From Betaproteobacteria bacterium (GTDB taxonomy: Bacteria > Pseudomonadota > Gammaproteobacteria > Burkholderiales > CAIKXV01): a DNA stretch of 44,338 nucleotides. Positions 35,354 to 43,603 of the stretch are shown piece after piece (position 1 is the first letter of the stretch; each line of letters opens with the position of its first letter). Under the pieces are notes generated by a model. The model did not search any database and was not told where the DNA came from. It worked only from the letters and a program-made list of their open reading frames with translations. Made by a program: the position numbers and the translations under genes. The DNA is taken from NCBI GenBank assembly GCA_021298815.1, contig JAJTHE010000074.1:1-44338 (forward strand), given 5' to 3'.

Positions 35354-36373
35354 ATGGGACACGACAGGCGCGTGCATGCGTTGCTCGCCGGCCTCGCCGG
35401 CCTCGCAGGCCTCACGGGCCTCTCGGCCGGCGCGGCGCAGGCGCAGGCGCAGGCACCCGCGCAGGCCCGCACACCCGCCTGGCCGCAGAAGGCGATCCGC
35501 ATCATCGTGCCGCAGTCGCCCGGCGGCTCCACCGACGCGATGGCACGCCTGCTTGCGGCGCGCCTGGGCGAAACGCTCGGCCAGACCGTGCTGATCGACA
35601 ACCGGCCGGGGGCCGGCAGCCTGGTGGGCACCGAGCTCGCGGTGCGCGCGAGCCCCGACGGCTACACGACGCTGGTGGTGTCCTCGTCGATCACGATCAA
35701 TCCCAGCATGCACGCGAAGCTCTCGTTCGACCCGCAGCGTGACCTGGCGCCGATCACCCAGCTCTCGGCCTTCCCGAACGTGCTGGTGGCCAACGTGGCC
35801 TTCCCGGCGAAATCGGTGCTCGACCTGCTCGCGCTGGCGCGGGCGAAGCCGGGACAGGTCGCCTACAGTTCCGCCGGCAGCGGCACCGGCACCCACCTGT
35901 CGGCCGAACTGTTCAAGACCCTCACCGGCGTCGACCTGCTGCACGTGCCGTACAAGGGGGGCGGGCCTTCCGTCAACGCGCTGCTCGCCGGCGAGGCGCA
36001 GGTCTCGTTCGCGACGCTGCCCTCGGTACTGGCGCAGGTCCGCGCCGGCAAGCTGCGCGCGCTCGGCGTGACCACCACACGGCGCAGCTTCGCGTTGCCG
36101 GACACCCCGACGATCGTCGAAGCGGGCGTGGCCGGCTACGAACATGTCCAGTGGACCGGCTTCCTCGCGCCGGCCGCGACACCGGCGCCCATCATCGCCA
36201 GGCTCAATGCCGAGGCAGTGCGCGCGGTGCACAGCCCCGAGCTCAAGCCCGCGCTGGCCAGCGAGGGCGCCGAACCGGTCGGCAATACACCACAGCAGTT
36301 CGCCGCGATCATCCGCAGCGAGACCCAGCGTATCGCGCAGGTGGTGCGCAAGGCGGGCATCAAGGCCGACTGA
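35354..36373 (+). CDS. Bug-family substrate-binding protein (6)
   Basis: 339 residues. The signal region is unusual, with LAGLAGLAGLTGLSAG and an AQAQAQAPAQA linker. Motifs are WPQKAIRIIVPQSPGGSTDA, IDNRPGAGSLVGTELAVR, VAYSSAGSGTGTHLSA and LHVPYKGGGPSVNALL. ATG 35354 is preceded by GAGGAGGACAAC and preferred to the far upstream in-frame start at 34025, which lies on the antisense of Bug 5 and SMP-30. The 3' end overlaps the MmgE/PrpD gene tail-to-tail by 14 bp. Confidence 0.93.
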   Translation: MGHDRRVHALLAGLAGLAGLTGLSAGAAQAQAQAPAQARTPAWPQKAIRIIVPQSPGGSTDAMARLLAARLGETLGQTVLIDNRPGAGSLVGTELAVRASPDGYTTLVVSSSITINPSMHAKLSFDPQRDLAPITQLSAFPNVLVANVAFPAKSVLDLLALARAKPGQVAYSSAGSGTGTHLSAELFKTLTGVDLLHVPYKGGGPSVNALLAGEAQVSFATLPSVLAQVRAGKLRALGVTTTRRSFALPDTPTIVEAGVAGYEHVQWTGFLAPAATPAPIIARLNAEAVRAVHSPELKPALASEGAEPVGNTPQQFAAIIRSETQRIAQVVRKAGIKAD

Positions 36374-37772
36374 GCAGCCTGCGCAGCGCGCGCACGTCGG
36401 GCAGCCGGTCGATCGTCCAGATCGCATCGACCAGCGCTGCCGCCCGGTGCGCGCCGAGCGAGGGCTTGAGCAGCGGACGGCACTTGCGCTCGATGTCGGC
36501 GCGGTCCATCGGGCGGGTCGCGCTGCCGAGCACCGCGCGCGTATGGTGCCGGACCACGGTGGTGCGCGCCTTGCCCTGCGGCCGGGCCAGCGTCACCTCG
36601 ACGATCGCCTGGGTGGTCTTCGCCTTCGACAGCTCGGCGCTGCCCACCAGCTGCACCTTGTCCTTCAACGCCAGCACCTGCCGGTCGCGCGAGCGCGCCG
36701 GGTCGTGCGAGGCCTCGAAGCTGATGTCGCCGTCGAGCAGCATGATCGCGGTCAGGTGCTGCAGGTTGATGTCGGACATCTTGCGGCCGCTCACCGTGCG
36801 CGCGCCCTGCTCGTCGACCGTGATGTGTACCTTTTCGACTTCCGACGCCTTGATCGCATGGCGGTCGATCAGCGTCGACAGCGCGTCGAGCGGTGCCTGG
36901 ATCGGGTAGCCGACCGGCCAGCGCTTGATCGCGGTCTGCATGATGTCATAGCGCGTGCCCAGGCCCTTCACGAACTCCTTCGGCCTGATGAACGGCGCGA
37001 ACGCATGCAGGAAGCCGCGGTCGCCGCTGAACACGTCCTCGACGCCGGTGAAGCCGGAGGCGACCATGGTGGCGGCGGTGACGCCATTGCGCGCCGGCAT
37101 GCCGCCGAAATCGAAGGCCTTCTCGACATGCTCGACGTCGCGCGCCCAGCACGACAGGCCGCTCGCCTGCTGCGCGGCATACGACAGCAGGTGGCGCGCC
37201 TGGCGCACGTCGATGCGCGCCAGCGCGCCGGCGGCCGCGGCCGAGCCGAAGGTGCCGCCAAAGCTATGGGTGGAATGGCCGGCACTGCGGAAGTGCTCGA
37301 TGCCCAGGGCCATCGAGGTGCGCGCGCACAGGTCGTAGCCGAGCACGATCGCGCGCAGCAGTTCGCGGCCGCTCGACTTCTGCCGCTCGGCCATCGCCAG
37401 CGCCGCCGGCACGATGCTGCAGCCGGGATGCACGAGTGCGAGGTAGTACGCGTCGTCGGTCTCGTCGGAATGCGCGAGCATGCCGTTGGCGAGCGCGGCA
37501 TTGACCACGCTGGTGCGGGTACCGGTGGTGAGGATCGTCGCCTCGGGCGTGCCGCCCATCGCGGTCACGTACTCGATTGCGCGCCGGCCCGGCAGCAGCG
37601 GCGCGCCGGAGATCATCGCGGCGATGGTGTCGAGCAGGTGCAGCTTGGCACGCTCGCTCACCTCGGCCGGCAGCGCGCGGCGCGGCGTGGCCGCGATGTA
37701 GGATGCCAGGGACAGCATCAGGGCGGATACGGACTCCACTGGACGGCCCCGCTTCGCCGCGTTTCGACGCAT
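36360..37772 (-). CDS. MmgE/PrpD family protein
   Basis: 470 residues. The family includes 2-methylcitrate dehydratase, cis-aconitate decarboxylase and related dicarboxylate enzymes. Typical segments are LLDTIAAMISGAPLLPGRRA, AHSDETDDAYYLALVHPGCS, GTFGSAAAAGALARIDVRQ and KRWPVGYPIQAPLDA. The start has a strong AGGAGGAG site. No other propionate pathway gene (prpB, prpC, acnD) is nearby, so methylcitrate as substrate is unlikely and a Bug-linked carboxylate is more plausible. It lies directly downstream of ctaB on the same strand. Confidence 0.9.
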   Translation of the reverse strand: MRRNAAKRGRPVESVSALMLSLASYIAATPRRALPAEVSERAKLHLLDTIAAMISGAPLLPGRRAIEYVTAMGGTPEATILTTGTRTSVVNAALANGMLAHSDETDDAYYLALVHPGCSIVPAALAMAERQKSSGRELLRAIVLGYDLCARTSMALGIEHFRSAGHSTHSFGGTFGSAAAAGALARIDVRQARHLLSYAAQQASGLSCWARDVEHVEKAFDFGGMPARNGVTAATMVASGFTGVEDVFSGDRGFLHAFAPFIRPKEFVKGLGTRYDIMQTAIKRWPVGYPIQAPLDALSTLIDRHAIKASEVEKVHITVDEQGARTVSGRKMSDINLQHLTAIMLLDGDISFEASHDPARSRDRQVLALKDKVQLVGSAELSKAKTTQAIVEVTLARPQGKARTTVVRHHTRAVLGSATRPMDRADIERKCRPLLKPSLGAHRAAALVDAIWTIDRLPDVRALRRLLSRP

Positions 37773-37830
37773 CGCGTGTCTCCTCCTCGTTGGCCGCGCT
37801 TGCCGCGGTGGTACGTGCGCTGTCGCCGCT

Positions 37831-38730
37831 CTAGTAGTTCCAGGGCGCGTAGTGGTCGAGCAGCAGCGCGGCGAAGATCAGCGTCAGGTAGAGGATGGAG
37901 TAGCGGAACGTACGCCGCGCGAGCCAGTCGCTGTAGTTCGTGTACAGCCGCCATGCATACCAGAGGAACACGCCGCCGAGCACCACCGCCGAGGCCAGGT
38001 AGAGCCAGCCACTCATGCGGATGGCAAACGGCAGCAGCGAGCAGGCGAACAGGATGACCGTGTAGAGCAGCACCGACAGCTGGGTGAAGCGGTCGCCATG
38101 GGTGACCGGCAGCATCGGGACGCCAGCCTTCGCGTATTCGTGCTTGCGGTAGAGGGCGAGCGCCCAGAAGTGCGGCGGCGTCCAGGCGAAGATGATCAGG
38201 AACAGCACCAGCGCGGCCGGCGACACGTCGCCGGTGATCGCGGCCCAGCCGAGCACCGGCGGCATGGCGCCAGATGCGCCGCCGATCACGATGTTCTGCG
38301 GGGTCAGCGGCTTGAGCACGACGGTGTAGATGATCGCGTAGCCGACGAAGGTGGCCAGGGTGAGCCACATCGTGAGCGTGTTCACCAGGTTGTGCAGCAT
38401 CAGCAGGCCGACGCCGCCGACCGCGCCGGCGAACACCAGCGTCTGCAGCGAGTTGACGTTGCCGCTGGGCAGCGGGCGGCCGCGGGTGCGCGCCATCACC
38501 GCGTCGATCTTCTGCTCGATCAGGCAGTTCACCGCGGCGGCGGCACCGGCCACGAGCGCGATGCCGATCGTCGCGAACAGCACCGGCGACAGCGGCGGCA
38601 GCGTGCCCGGCTCGGTCGCGAGGAACATGCCGATCACCGCCGTGAACACGATCAGCGACACCACGCGCGGCTTGGTCAGTTCATAGAACTGGCGCAGGGT
38701 GCCACCGGTCAGGGCGAGTGTCTGGGACAT
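37831..38730 (-). CDS. ctaB: Protoheme IX farnesyltransferase (heme O synthase)
   Basis: 299 residues with about nine hydrophobic segments. It adds a farnesyl group to heme b to form heme O. The prenyltransferase Asp motifs are [20 protein letters not shown] and the later [11 protein letters not shown] region with [26 protein letters not shown] is the characteristic first helix. ATG 38730 lies within a longer open frame; the conserved N-terminus sets the start. It follows ctaA, as in other betaproteobacterial oxidase clusters. Confidence 0.96.
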   Translation of the reverse strand: MSQTLALTGGTLRQFYELTKPRVVSLIVFTAVIGMFLATEPGTLPPLSPVLFATIGIALVAGAAAAVNCLIEQKIDAVMARTRGRPLPSGNVNSLQTLVFAGAVGGVGLLMLHNLVNTLTMWLTLATFVGYAIIYTVVLKPLTPQNIVIGGASGAMPPVLGWAAITGDVSPAALVLFLIIFAWTPPHFWALALYRKHEYAKAGVPMLPVTHGDRFTQLSVLLYTVILFACSLLPFAIRMSGWLYLASAVVLGGVFLWYAWRLYTNYSDWLARRTFRYSILYLTLIFAALLLDHYAPWNY

Positions 38731-38810
38731 CTGTAGGGTCTCGTGGGCATCGGCAGCGACGATCGGCTGGCACGTGCGGCCCTGGCTCGGGCGTTGTCTT
38801 GTTGTAGTGG

Positions 38811-39926
38811 TCAGGCGTGTGCGGCCCGTGCGGATCCGGTACCGGCCCGGCTTGTCTCTGCGTCTGCGCCGACGACCTTGCCTGCGTCCGTACCCGAACC
38901 CGCGTTCGCGTCGACCGCCACCGGACGCGTCACCATGAATTTTAGCATCACCGCGGCGCAAAGCAGAACGGCTGCACCGAAGTTGTGCAGGGTCGCGAGC
39001 CACAGCGGCAGCAGCCACACCACGTTCAGGATGCCGATGGTGACCTGCACAGCGAGCAGCACCAGCATCGCCACCGCCGCGCCGGCCACGCCGGGCACGC
39101 GCATCGCCATCACGCCGAGGATACCGAGGTAGGTGGTGACCACCAGCGCGCCGACCCGATGCGTCCACTGGATCGCGTTCAGCGACTCGTGCGACAGCGG
39201 CGTGCCGTCGGGCGCCTCGCCGAGTTCGCGCAGCACGTGGAAGCCGTGCTGGAAGTCCATCGGCGGCAGGAAGCTGCCATGGCAGGTCGGGAAGTCGAGG
39301 CAGGTCAGCGCCGCGTAGTTCGTGCTCACCCATCCGCCGAGGATGATCTGGCCGACCAGCAGCGCGATGCCGGCCGCGACCCACGGCGCGAACCGGGCCG
39401 CCCGGTCGATGGCGACCCGGCTGCGGTCGACATGCTCGCCGATCGCCATCCGGAACAGCAGCGCGAGGATCAGCATGCCGCCCAGCAGGTGCAGCGTGAC
39501 GATGCCCGGCTTGAGCAGCAGCGTGACGGTGAACTTGCCGAGCAGCGCCTGCACGAGCAGCAGCAGCATAAGGCCGGTGCCGAGCCAGTGCGCGTCGCTG
39601 CCCGGCAGGCGCACCGCGGAGGCGGCCTGGCGGAAATGGTTCCGCCACGCGATCACCGCGATACCAAGGATCAGCAGGCCCAGCGAGCCGGCGAGGTAGC
39701 GATGGATCATCTCGACCCAGCCCTTGAACGGATCGATCTCGGCGCCCGGGAATCGTTCGCTGGCACGGGCGATCTCGGCCGCGGTATCGGGCGCGGTCAG
39801 CTGGCCGTAGCAGCCGGGCCAGTCGGGACAGCCCAGGCCGGAGTCGGTCAGGCGGGTATAGGCACCGACGACCACGACGATCATCGTCAGCAGCGGGGCG
39901 AGCAGCAGGAGCTTCCTGTACATCAT
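38811..39926 (-). CDS. ctaA: Heme A synthase (COX15/CtaA family)
   Basis: 371 residues, about eight transmembrane helices. It oxidises heme O to heme A for the aa3 oxidase. The heme-ligand histidines lie in [32 protein letters not shown] and [11 protein letters not shown]; a Cys pair is seen in [11 protein letters not shown] and another in [12 protein letters not shown]. The C-terminal tail after about residue 338 is Ala/Gly-rich. ATG 39926 overlaps the upstream stop (ATGA). Confidence 0.95.
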   Translation of the reverse strand: MMYRKLLLLAPLLTMIVVVVGAYTRLTDSGLGCPDWPGCYGQLTAPDTAAEIARASERFPGAEIDPFKGWVEMIHRYLAGSLGLLILGIAVIAWRNHFRQAASAVRLPGSDAHWLGTGLMLLLLVQALLGKFTVTLLLKPGIVTLHLLGGMLILALLFRMAIGEHVDRSRVAIDRAARFAPWVAAGIALLVGQIILGGWVSTNYAALTCLDFPTCHGSFLPPMDFQHGFHVLRELGEAPDGTPLSHESLNAIQWTHRVGALVVTTYLGILGVMAMRVPGVAGAAVAMLVLLAVQVTIGILNVVWLLPLWLATLHNFGAAVLLCAAVMLKFMVTRPVAVDANAGSGTDAGKVVGADAETSRAGTGSARAAHA

Positions 39927-40579
39927 CCGATCCTCGAGTACTTGAGCAGCCGTGTCATGTCCCTGCGGATGCGCGCGGCATCGGCATCCGGCGGGTAGCG
40001 CATCATCAGGTTTCCGAGCGGATCGACCAGCCAGATGTGGTCGCGCAGTTCCGCGCCCTTCGCCACCGGCAGCGCGCCGAGCAGTGCTGCGTCGGGCTGG
40101 CGCACGACCCAGGTGCCGGCATACGGATCGTGCAGGCGCGCCGCGGGCTCCCGGCGATCGTCCACCAGCCAGACGCGCTCCACCCGTTCCATCTCCTTGC
40201 CCTGCATCGTGCGCAATTGCCGCAGCTGCCAGATCTTGCGCTCGCAGCGGGCATCGCACTCGGCGCCGTCGGCGATCAGCAGGAACCACTTGCCGCGCAG
40301 CGTCGGCGCGTCCTGCGGCACCGGGACGGTGCCGGACAGGGGTGCGCCGCCGCCGGCCACAGCAGCGGGCCCGGCCGCCGGCGTTGCCGACGGTAGCGGC
40401 ACCAGCGGCTCGAGCGCCACTGCCGGCAGCACGACCGCGTCGACCAGTTCACCGTAGTTGCTGTACTGGGCAGGCTTCCAGAAGAACCAGAGCAGGTAGG
40501 GGCCGAACGCGGGCGTCGCGCAGACCAGCACCAGGATGATCAGCGGCAGCTTGCGCCGCAGGCCGGTCGGCAGGCTCAT
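39923..40579 (-). CDS. SCO-like membrane-anchored cytochrome oxidase assembly protein
   Basis: 218 residues. One N-terminal transmembrane helix ([20 protein letters not shown]), a Pro/Ala linker (about 55-90) and a C-terminal domain with Cys108-x3-Cys112 (ECDARCERK) and His181 in [19 protein letters not shown]. The order CxxxC followed by DH-x-x-LVDPxG recalls the copper-binding thioredoxin fold of SCO1/SenC. A gene of this kind regularly lies between SURF1 and ctaA in betaproteobacteria and is usually annotated only as a transmembrane protein. A copper role is inference. It overlaps both neighbours by 4 bp. Confidence 0.75.
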   Translation of the reverse strand: MSLPTGLRRKLPLIILVLVCATPAFGPYLLWFFWKPAQYSNYGELVDAVVLPAVALEPLVPLPSATPAAGPAAVAGGGAPLSGTVPVPQDAPTLRGKWFLLIADGAECDARCERKIWQLRQLRTMQGKEMERVERVWLVDDRREPAARLHDPYAGTWVVRQPDAALLGALPVAKGAELRDHIWLVDPLGNLMMRYPPDADAARIRRDMTRLLKYSRIG

Positions 40580-41421
40580 CGTGCACTCCGTTCACCGAGG
40601 AGGGCATCGTCGGTGCGCACATCGCCCATGTCGCGGCGCAGGCTGAGCAGCAGCCAGACGATGAAGCCGATGCCTGCGAAGCTGAACCACTGCAATGCGT
40701 AGCCGCGGTGCTTGTCGATGCCGGCATCCGGGCGTGGCCAGTTGCGGGCCAGTCCATCCGGCCGTGCCCCGGCAGCCCCTTCGCCCTCGATCGCGGCAGT
40801 CTGCAGCATCGCCAGCGGCAGCAGCTCGATCGACCAGCGTGCCCGCGCGCGCTCCAGGGTCCAGTTCTGCCAGCGCACGGCGTCGTCGGTGTCGGCGCGC
40901 AGTTCCATGAAGCGCGCGCTGGGCACGAACCCCAGCCCGCGCACGCGCACCTCGCCGCTCGGCGTCTCGACCTGGGGCAGGCGGTCGCGTTGCCGCGGCG
41001 CGGCGATCCAGCCCCGGTTGACCAGCAGCACGCGGTCGCTGCCGGACAGGCGCAGCGGGGTCAGCACTTCATAGCCGGGCACGCCATCGCGCAGCCGGTT
41101 GTCGAGGAACACGACCTTGCCAGCATCGAAACGTCCGGTCGCCTCGACCGGGAACCAGGCAAGCGAGGCCGGATCGCCCTGCACGCCTGCCTGCAGTGAC
41201 ACCGGCGGCGCCGACGCCGCCGCCTCGATGCGCTGCTGCAGCCCTGCCTTCGCGGCCGCGCGATCGAGCTGCCAGCGGCCGGCCGACAGCGTGAGCACGA
41301 GCACGGCGACCAGCACCAGCGTCGGCACCCATTCGGGCCGGAAGCGGCGCGGGCCCGCGGGCTGCTGCAGCGACGGCGCGCCGGCGGACCGTTCGGGCGA
41401 TGCCGCGCCGGGTTCAGCCAT
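40576..41421 (-). CDS. SURF1-family cytochrome oxidase assembly protein
   Basis: 281 residues from ATG 41421. Two terminal transmembrane helices (WVPTLVLVAVLVLTLSAGRW and ALQWFSFAGIGFIVWLLLSL) enclose a periplasmic domain with DNRLRDGVPGYEVLTPL, VLLVNRGWIAAP and the conserved NWPRPDAGIDKHRGYALQW, quoted here in part. SURF1 helps insert heme A into subunit I. An in-frame ATG at 41499 would overlap the divergent twin-TM start; I reject it because its first dozen codons have low GC at third positions, unlike the rest, although a Shine-Dalgarno-like AGGAT precedes it. Confidence 0.9.
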   Translation of the reverse strand: MAEPGAASPERSAGAPSLQQPAGPRRFRPEWVPTLVLVAVLVLTLSAGRWQLDRAAAKAGLQQRIEAAASAPPVSLQAGVQGDPASLAWFPVEATGRFDAGKVVFLDNRLRDGVPGYEVLTPLRLSGSDRVLLVNRGWIAAPRQRDRLPQVETPSGEVRVRGLGFVPSARFMELRADTDDAVRWQNWTLERARARWSIELLPLAMLQTAAIEGEGAAGARPDGLARNWPRPDAGIDKHRGYALQWFSFAGIGFIVWLLLSLRRDMGDVRTDDALLGERSAR

Positions 41422-41497
41422 GCCGGGAACAGACCGCGGCGCAGGCGCGGGCGCGGCGGGTTCGGCTAGACTGCCTGATCCATTTCCGGACGTTGAC

Positions 41498-41701
41498 ATG
41501 AAGATCCTGATCGTCGGCTTCCTGGTGCTGATCATTGCGAGCCTGGGATCTGCGCTGTTTTATCTGTTCAATGACAAGGGCAACTCGACCCGCACGGTAC
41601 GCGCGCTCACACTGCGCGTCGGATTGTCGGTAGTCCTGTTCCTGCTGCTGATGCTCGCGCATTTCACAGGCGTGATCACGCTTCGCGGCTCTGCCCTGTG
41701 A
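41498..41701 (+). CDS. Twin-transmembrane protein (DUF2909-like)
   Basis: 67 residues, MKILIVGFLVLIIASLGSAL then a short charged loop (NDKGNSTRTVRA) and a second helix (VGLSVVLFLLLMLAHF). Small twin-helix proteins of this type lie opposite the SURF1 gene in many betaproteobacterial cox clusters. The role is unknown; oxidase assembly is a guess from context. Its promoter must lie in or upstream of 41425-41497. The convergent gap 41702-41879 to ctaE has no gene, only GC-rich inverted repeats (such as 41819-41835) without a T tract. Confidence 0.85.
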   Translation: MKILIVGFLVLIIASLGSALFYLFNDKGNSTRTVRALTLRVGLSVVLFLLLMLAHFTGVITLRGSAL

Positions 41702-41879
41702 CATTTCCGCCGGACGGCATGGCGGTTCCGGCAGGCGGCAGGCAGGACCGGAGCCCCCGCGCAGCGGCGTGACGGCGCATCCCTGCGCCAGATCGCCCCT
41801 GCGACGTCGACGGCCGCCCTGCCGGGGCCCGGCAGATCCTCGCGCAGCCGCGTCCACCGGACGCAGCCCGGGCAGGTTC

Positions 41880-42749
41880 CTAGAGCGCGTAGACGACCAC
41901 GAACAGCAGCAGCCAGACGACGTCCACGAAGTGCCAGTACCAGGCGACGCCTTCGAAACCGAAGTGGTTCTCGGGCGTGAAGTGTCCCTTCGCGCACCGG
42001 ATGGTGATGACGATCAGCATGATCGTGCCGATCGTCACGTGGAAGCCGTGGAAACCGGTCAGCATGAAGAAAGTCGCGCCGTACGCGCCCATGTCGAGTT
42101 GCAGGTTCAGATCGCGCCAGGCGTGCACGTACTCGTAGCCCTGCACGAACAGGAACACCGTGCCCAGCGCGATGGTCGCGACCATCCAGCGAACCAGCGC
42201 CGGGCGGTTGTCGGCGAGCAGCGCCCAGTGGGCCAGGGTGATCGTCACGCCCGAGGTCAGCAGCAGCAGGGTGTTGATCGCCGGCAGCCCGAAGGCGGGG
42301 ATCGTCTCGAAGGTCTCGCGGATGCCGGGACCGGCGAGCGGCCAGCTGGCCGTGAACTCGGGCCAGAGCAGGCGGTTGTCCAGGCCGCCGAGGTCAGGCA
42401 CCGAGATCACGCGCATGTAGAACAGCGCGCCGAAGAACGCGGCGAAGAACATCACCTCGGAGAAGATGAACCAGCTCATCGACCAGCGGAAGGAGACGTC
42501 GACCCGCTTGCTGTACAGGCCGCCTTCGCTCTCGCGGATCACCTGCCCGAACCAGCCGAACATCATGTAGAACAGGATGCACAGCCCGCCGATCAGCATG
42601 TACTTCCCCCAGCCGACGTCGTTCATCCAGAGCGTGGTGCCCAGCGCCATGAAGAACAGCGCAAACGACCCGAAGATCGGCCAGGTCGAGGGCTGCGGGA
42701 CGAAATAGTGGGGTGCGGTGCTGCTGTGCGCGGTGGCCGACTGGCTCAT
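41880..42749 (-). CDS. ctaE: Cytochrome c oxidase subunit III
   Basis: 289 residues, seven hydrophobic segments. Typical subunit III sequence includes WSMSWFIFSEVMFFAAFFGA, the GFHGFHVTIGTIML block and the end WYWHFVDVVWLLLFVVVYAL. It stabilises proton entry in aa3-type oxidase. ATG 42749 is set by the N-terminus HYFVPQPSTWPIFGS. It lies 28 bp after ctaG with no DUF2970 gene between, unlike many relatives. Confidence 0.96.
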   Translation of the reverse strand: MSQSATAHSSTAPHYFVPQPSTWPIFGSFALFFMALGTTLWMNDVGWGKYMLIGGLCILFYMMFGWFGQVIRESEGGLYSKRVDVSFRWSMSWFIFSEVMFFAAFFGALFYMRVISVPDLGGLDNRLLWPEFTASWPLAGPGIRETFETIPAFGLPAINTLLLLTSGVTITLAHWALLADNRPALVRWMVATIALGTVFLFVQGYEYVHAWRDLNLQLDMGAYGATFFMLTGFHGFHVTIGTIMLIVITIRCAKGHFTPENHFGFEGVAWYWHFVDVVWLLLFVVVYAL

Positions 42750-42777
42750 GGACAACTCCGTTGGACCTTGGCGGTCT

Positions 42778-43434
42778 CTACTGGATCTTCGATCGCGGCG
42801 CCGCCACCGTCGCCGGGGTCGCCGCCGCGGCGAGCGGAGGTTCCGCCTGCGCACGGCCTGCCACCTCGAAGAAGGTGAACGACAGGGTGATTGTATTCAC
42901 GTCGGACGGCAGCGTCGGATCGACCACGAAGGCGATCGGCATCTGCCGCGTCTCGCCCGCGGCGAGTTCCTGCTTCTCGAAGCAGAAGCATTCGATCTTG
43001 CGGAAGAACTGCCCGGCGAGCATCGGGCCGTAGCTGGGGATCGCCTGGCCGGTGACCGCCTTGCCGGCGACGTTGGTGACCTCGTAGATCACCGTGGCGA
43101 TCTCGCCCGGATGCACCTTGACGCTGGTCTCGAGCGGCTTGAAGGTCCACGGCAGGTTGCTGCGCAGGTTCGCGTCGAACTCGACCGTGATGCTGCGGCT
43201 GGAATCGACCTGCGTGTTCGCCGGCTTGTGGTCGTCGCGCTTGACGATGCGGTTGATGCCGGTCACTTCGCACAGCTTCTCGTACAGCGGCACCAGCGCG
43301 AAGCCGAAGCCGAACATCATCACCGTGACCACCAGCAGCTTGCGCAGCGTGACCCGGTTGTCCGCGGCGGTCTCGTCGACTCGGGCGTCGGGCCCGGCTG
43401 GCGACACGGGGGCCTTTCCGTCGCCGGCCGTCAT
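42778..43434 (-). CDS. ctaG: Cytochrome c oxidase assembly protein CtaG/Cox11
   Basis: 218 residues. It delivers copper to the CuB site of subunit I. One N-terminal transmembrane helix (LLVVTVMMFGFGFALVPLY) anchors a periplasmic domain with the copper motif ECFCFEKQ and the conserved MPIAFVVDP. The 4-bp overlap with the 50-aa upstream gene suggests coupling. The tail after about residue 188 is Ala/Pro-rich. Confidence 0.96.
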   Translation of the reverse strand: MTAGDGKAPVSPAGPDARVDETAADNRVTLRKLLVVTVMMFGFGFALVPLYEKLCEVTGINRIVKRDDHKPANTQVDSSRSITVEFDANLRSNLPWTFKPLETSVKVHPGEIATVIYEVTNVAGKAVTGQAIPSYGPMLAGQFFRKIECFCFEKQELAAGETRQMPIAFVVDPTLPSDVNTITLSFTFFEVAGRAQAEPPLAAAATPATVAAPRSKIQ

Positions 43435-43583
43435 CCCGCCATCCTCGCCACCTGCCAGATGTAGCCTGCGAACACCATCGCGGCCGCGGCCGCCAGCACC
43501 AGCGCCATGCGCACCGAATTGCGGCGCTGGATGCGCCGCCTCTCGTCGGCGGGCTGCGGGTCGAGGGTAGTCACGGTCGCCAT
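43431..43583 (-). CDS. Cytochrome oxidase small assembly protein (single helix)
   Basis: 50 residues: basic N-terminus (DERRRIQRRNSVR) then one helix (MALVLAAAAAMVFAGYIW). Very short proteins of this form lie between ctaD and ctaG across betaproteobacteria. The function is inferred from position only. It overlaps ctaG by 4 bp and follows ctaD by 20 bp. Confidence 0.75.
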   Translation of the reverse strand: MATVTTLDPQPADERRRIQRRNSVRMALVLAAAAAMVFAGYIWQVARMAG

Positions 43584-43603
43584 GCGGGCCTGGGCGGCGC
43601 GGT

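Noticed and set aside
25471-37772. Complete tripartite tricarboxylate transporter
   Set aside because: Only periplasmic binding proteins are present; no small (TctB) or large (TctA) membrane subunit is found on either strand.
36360-37772. 2-methylcitrate dehydratase PrpD of propionate catabolism
   Set aside because: Family membership is clear, but no prpB, prpC, acnD or prpR is near and the surrounding genes are Bug-linked, so the specific name is not supported.
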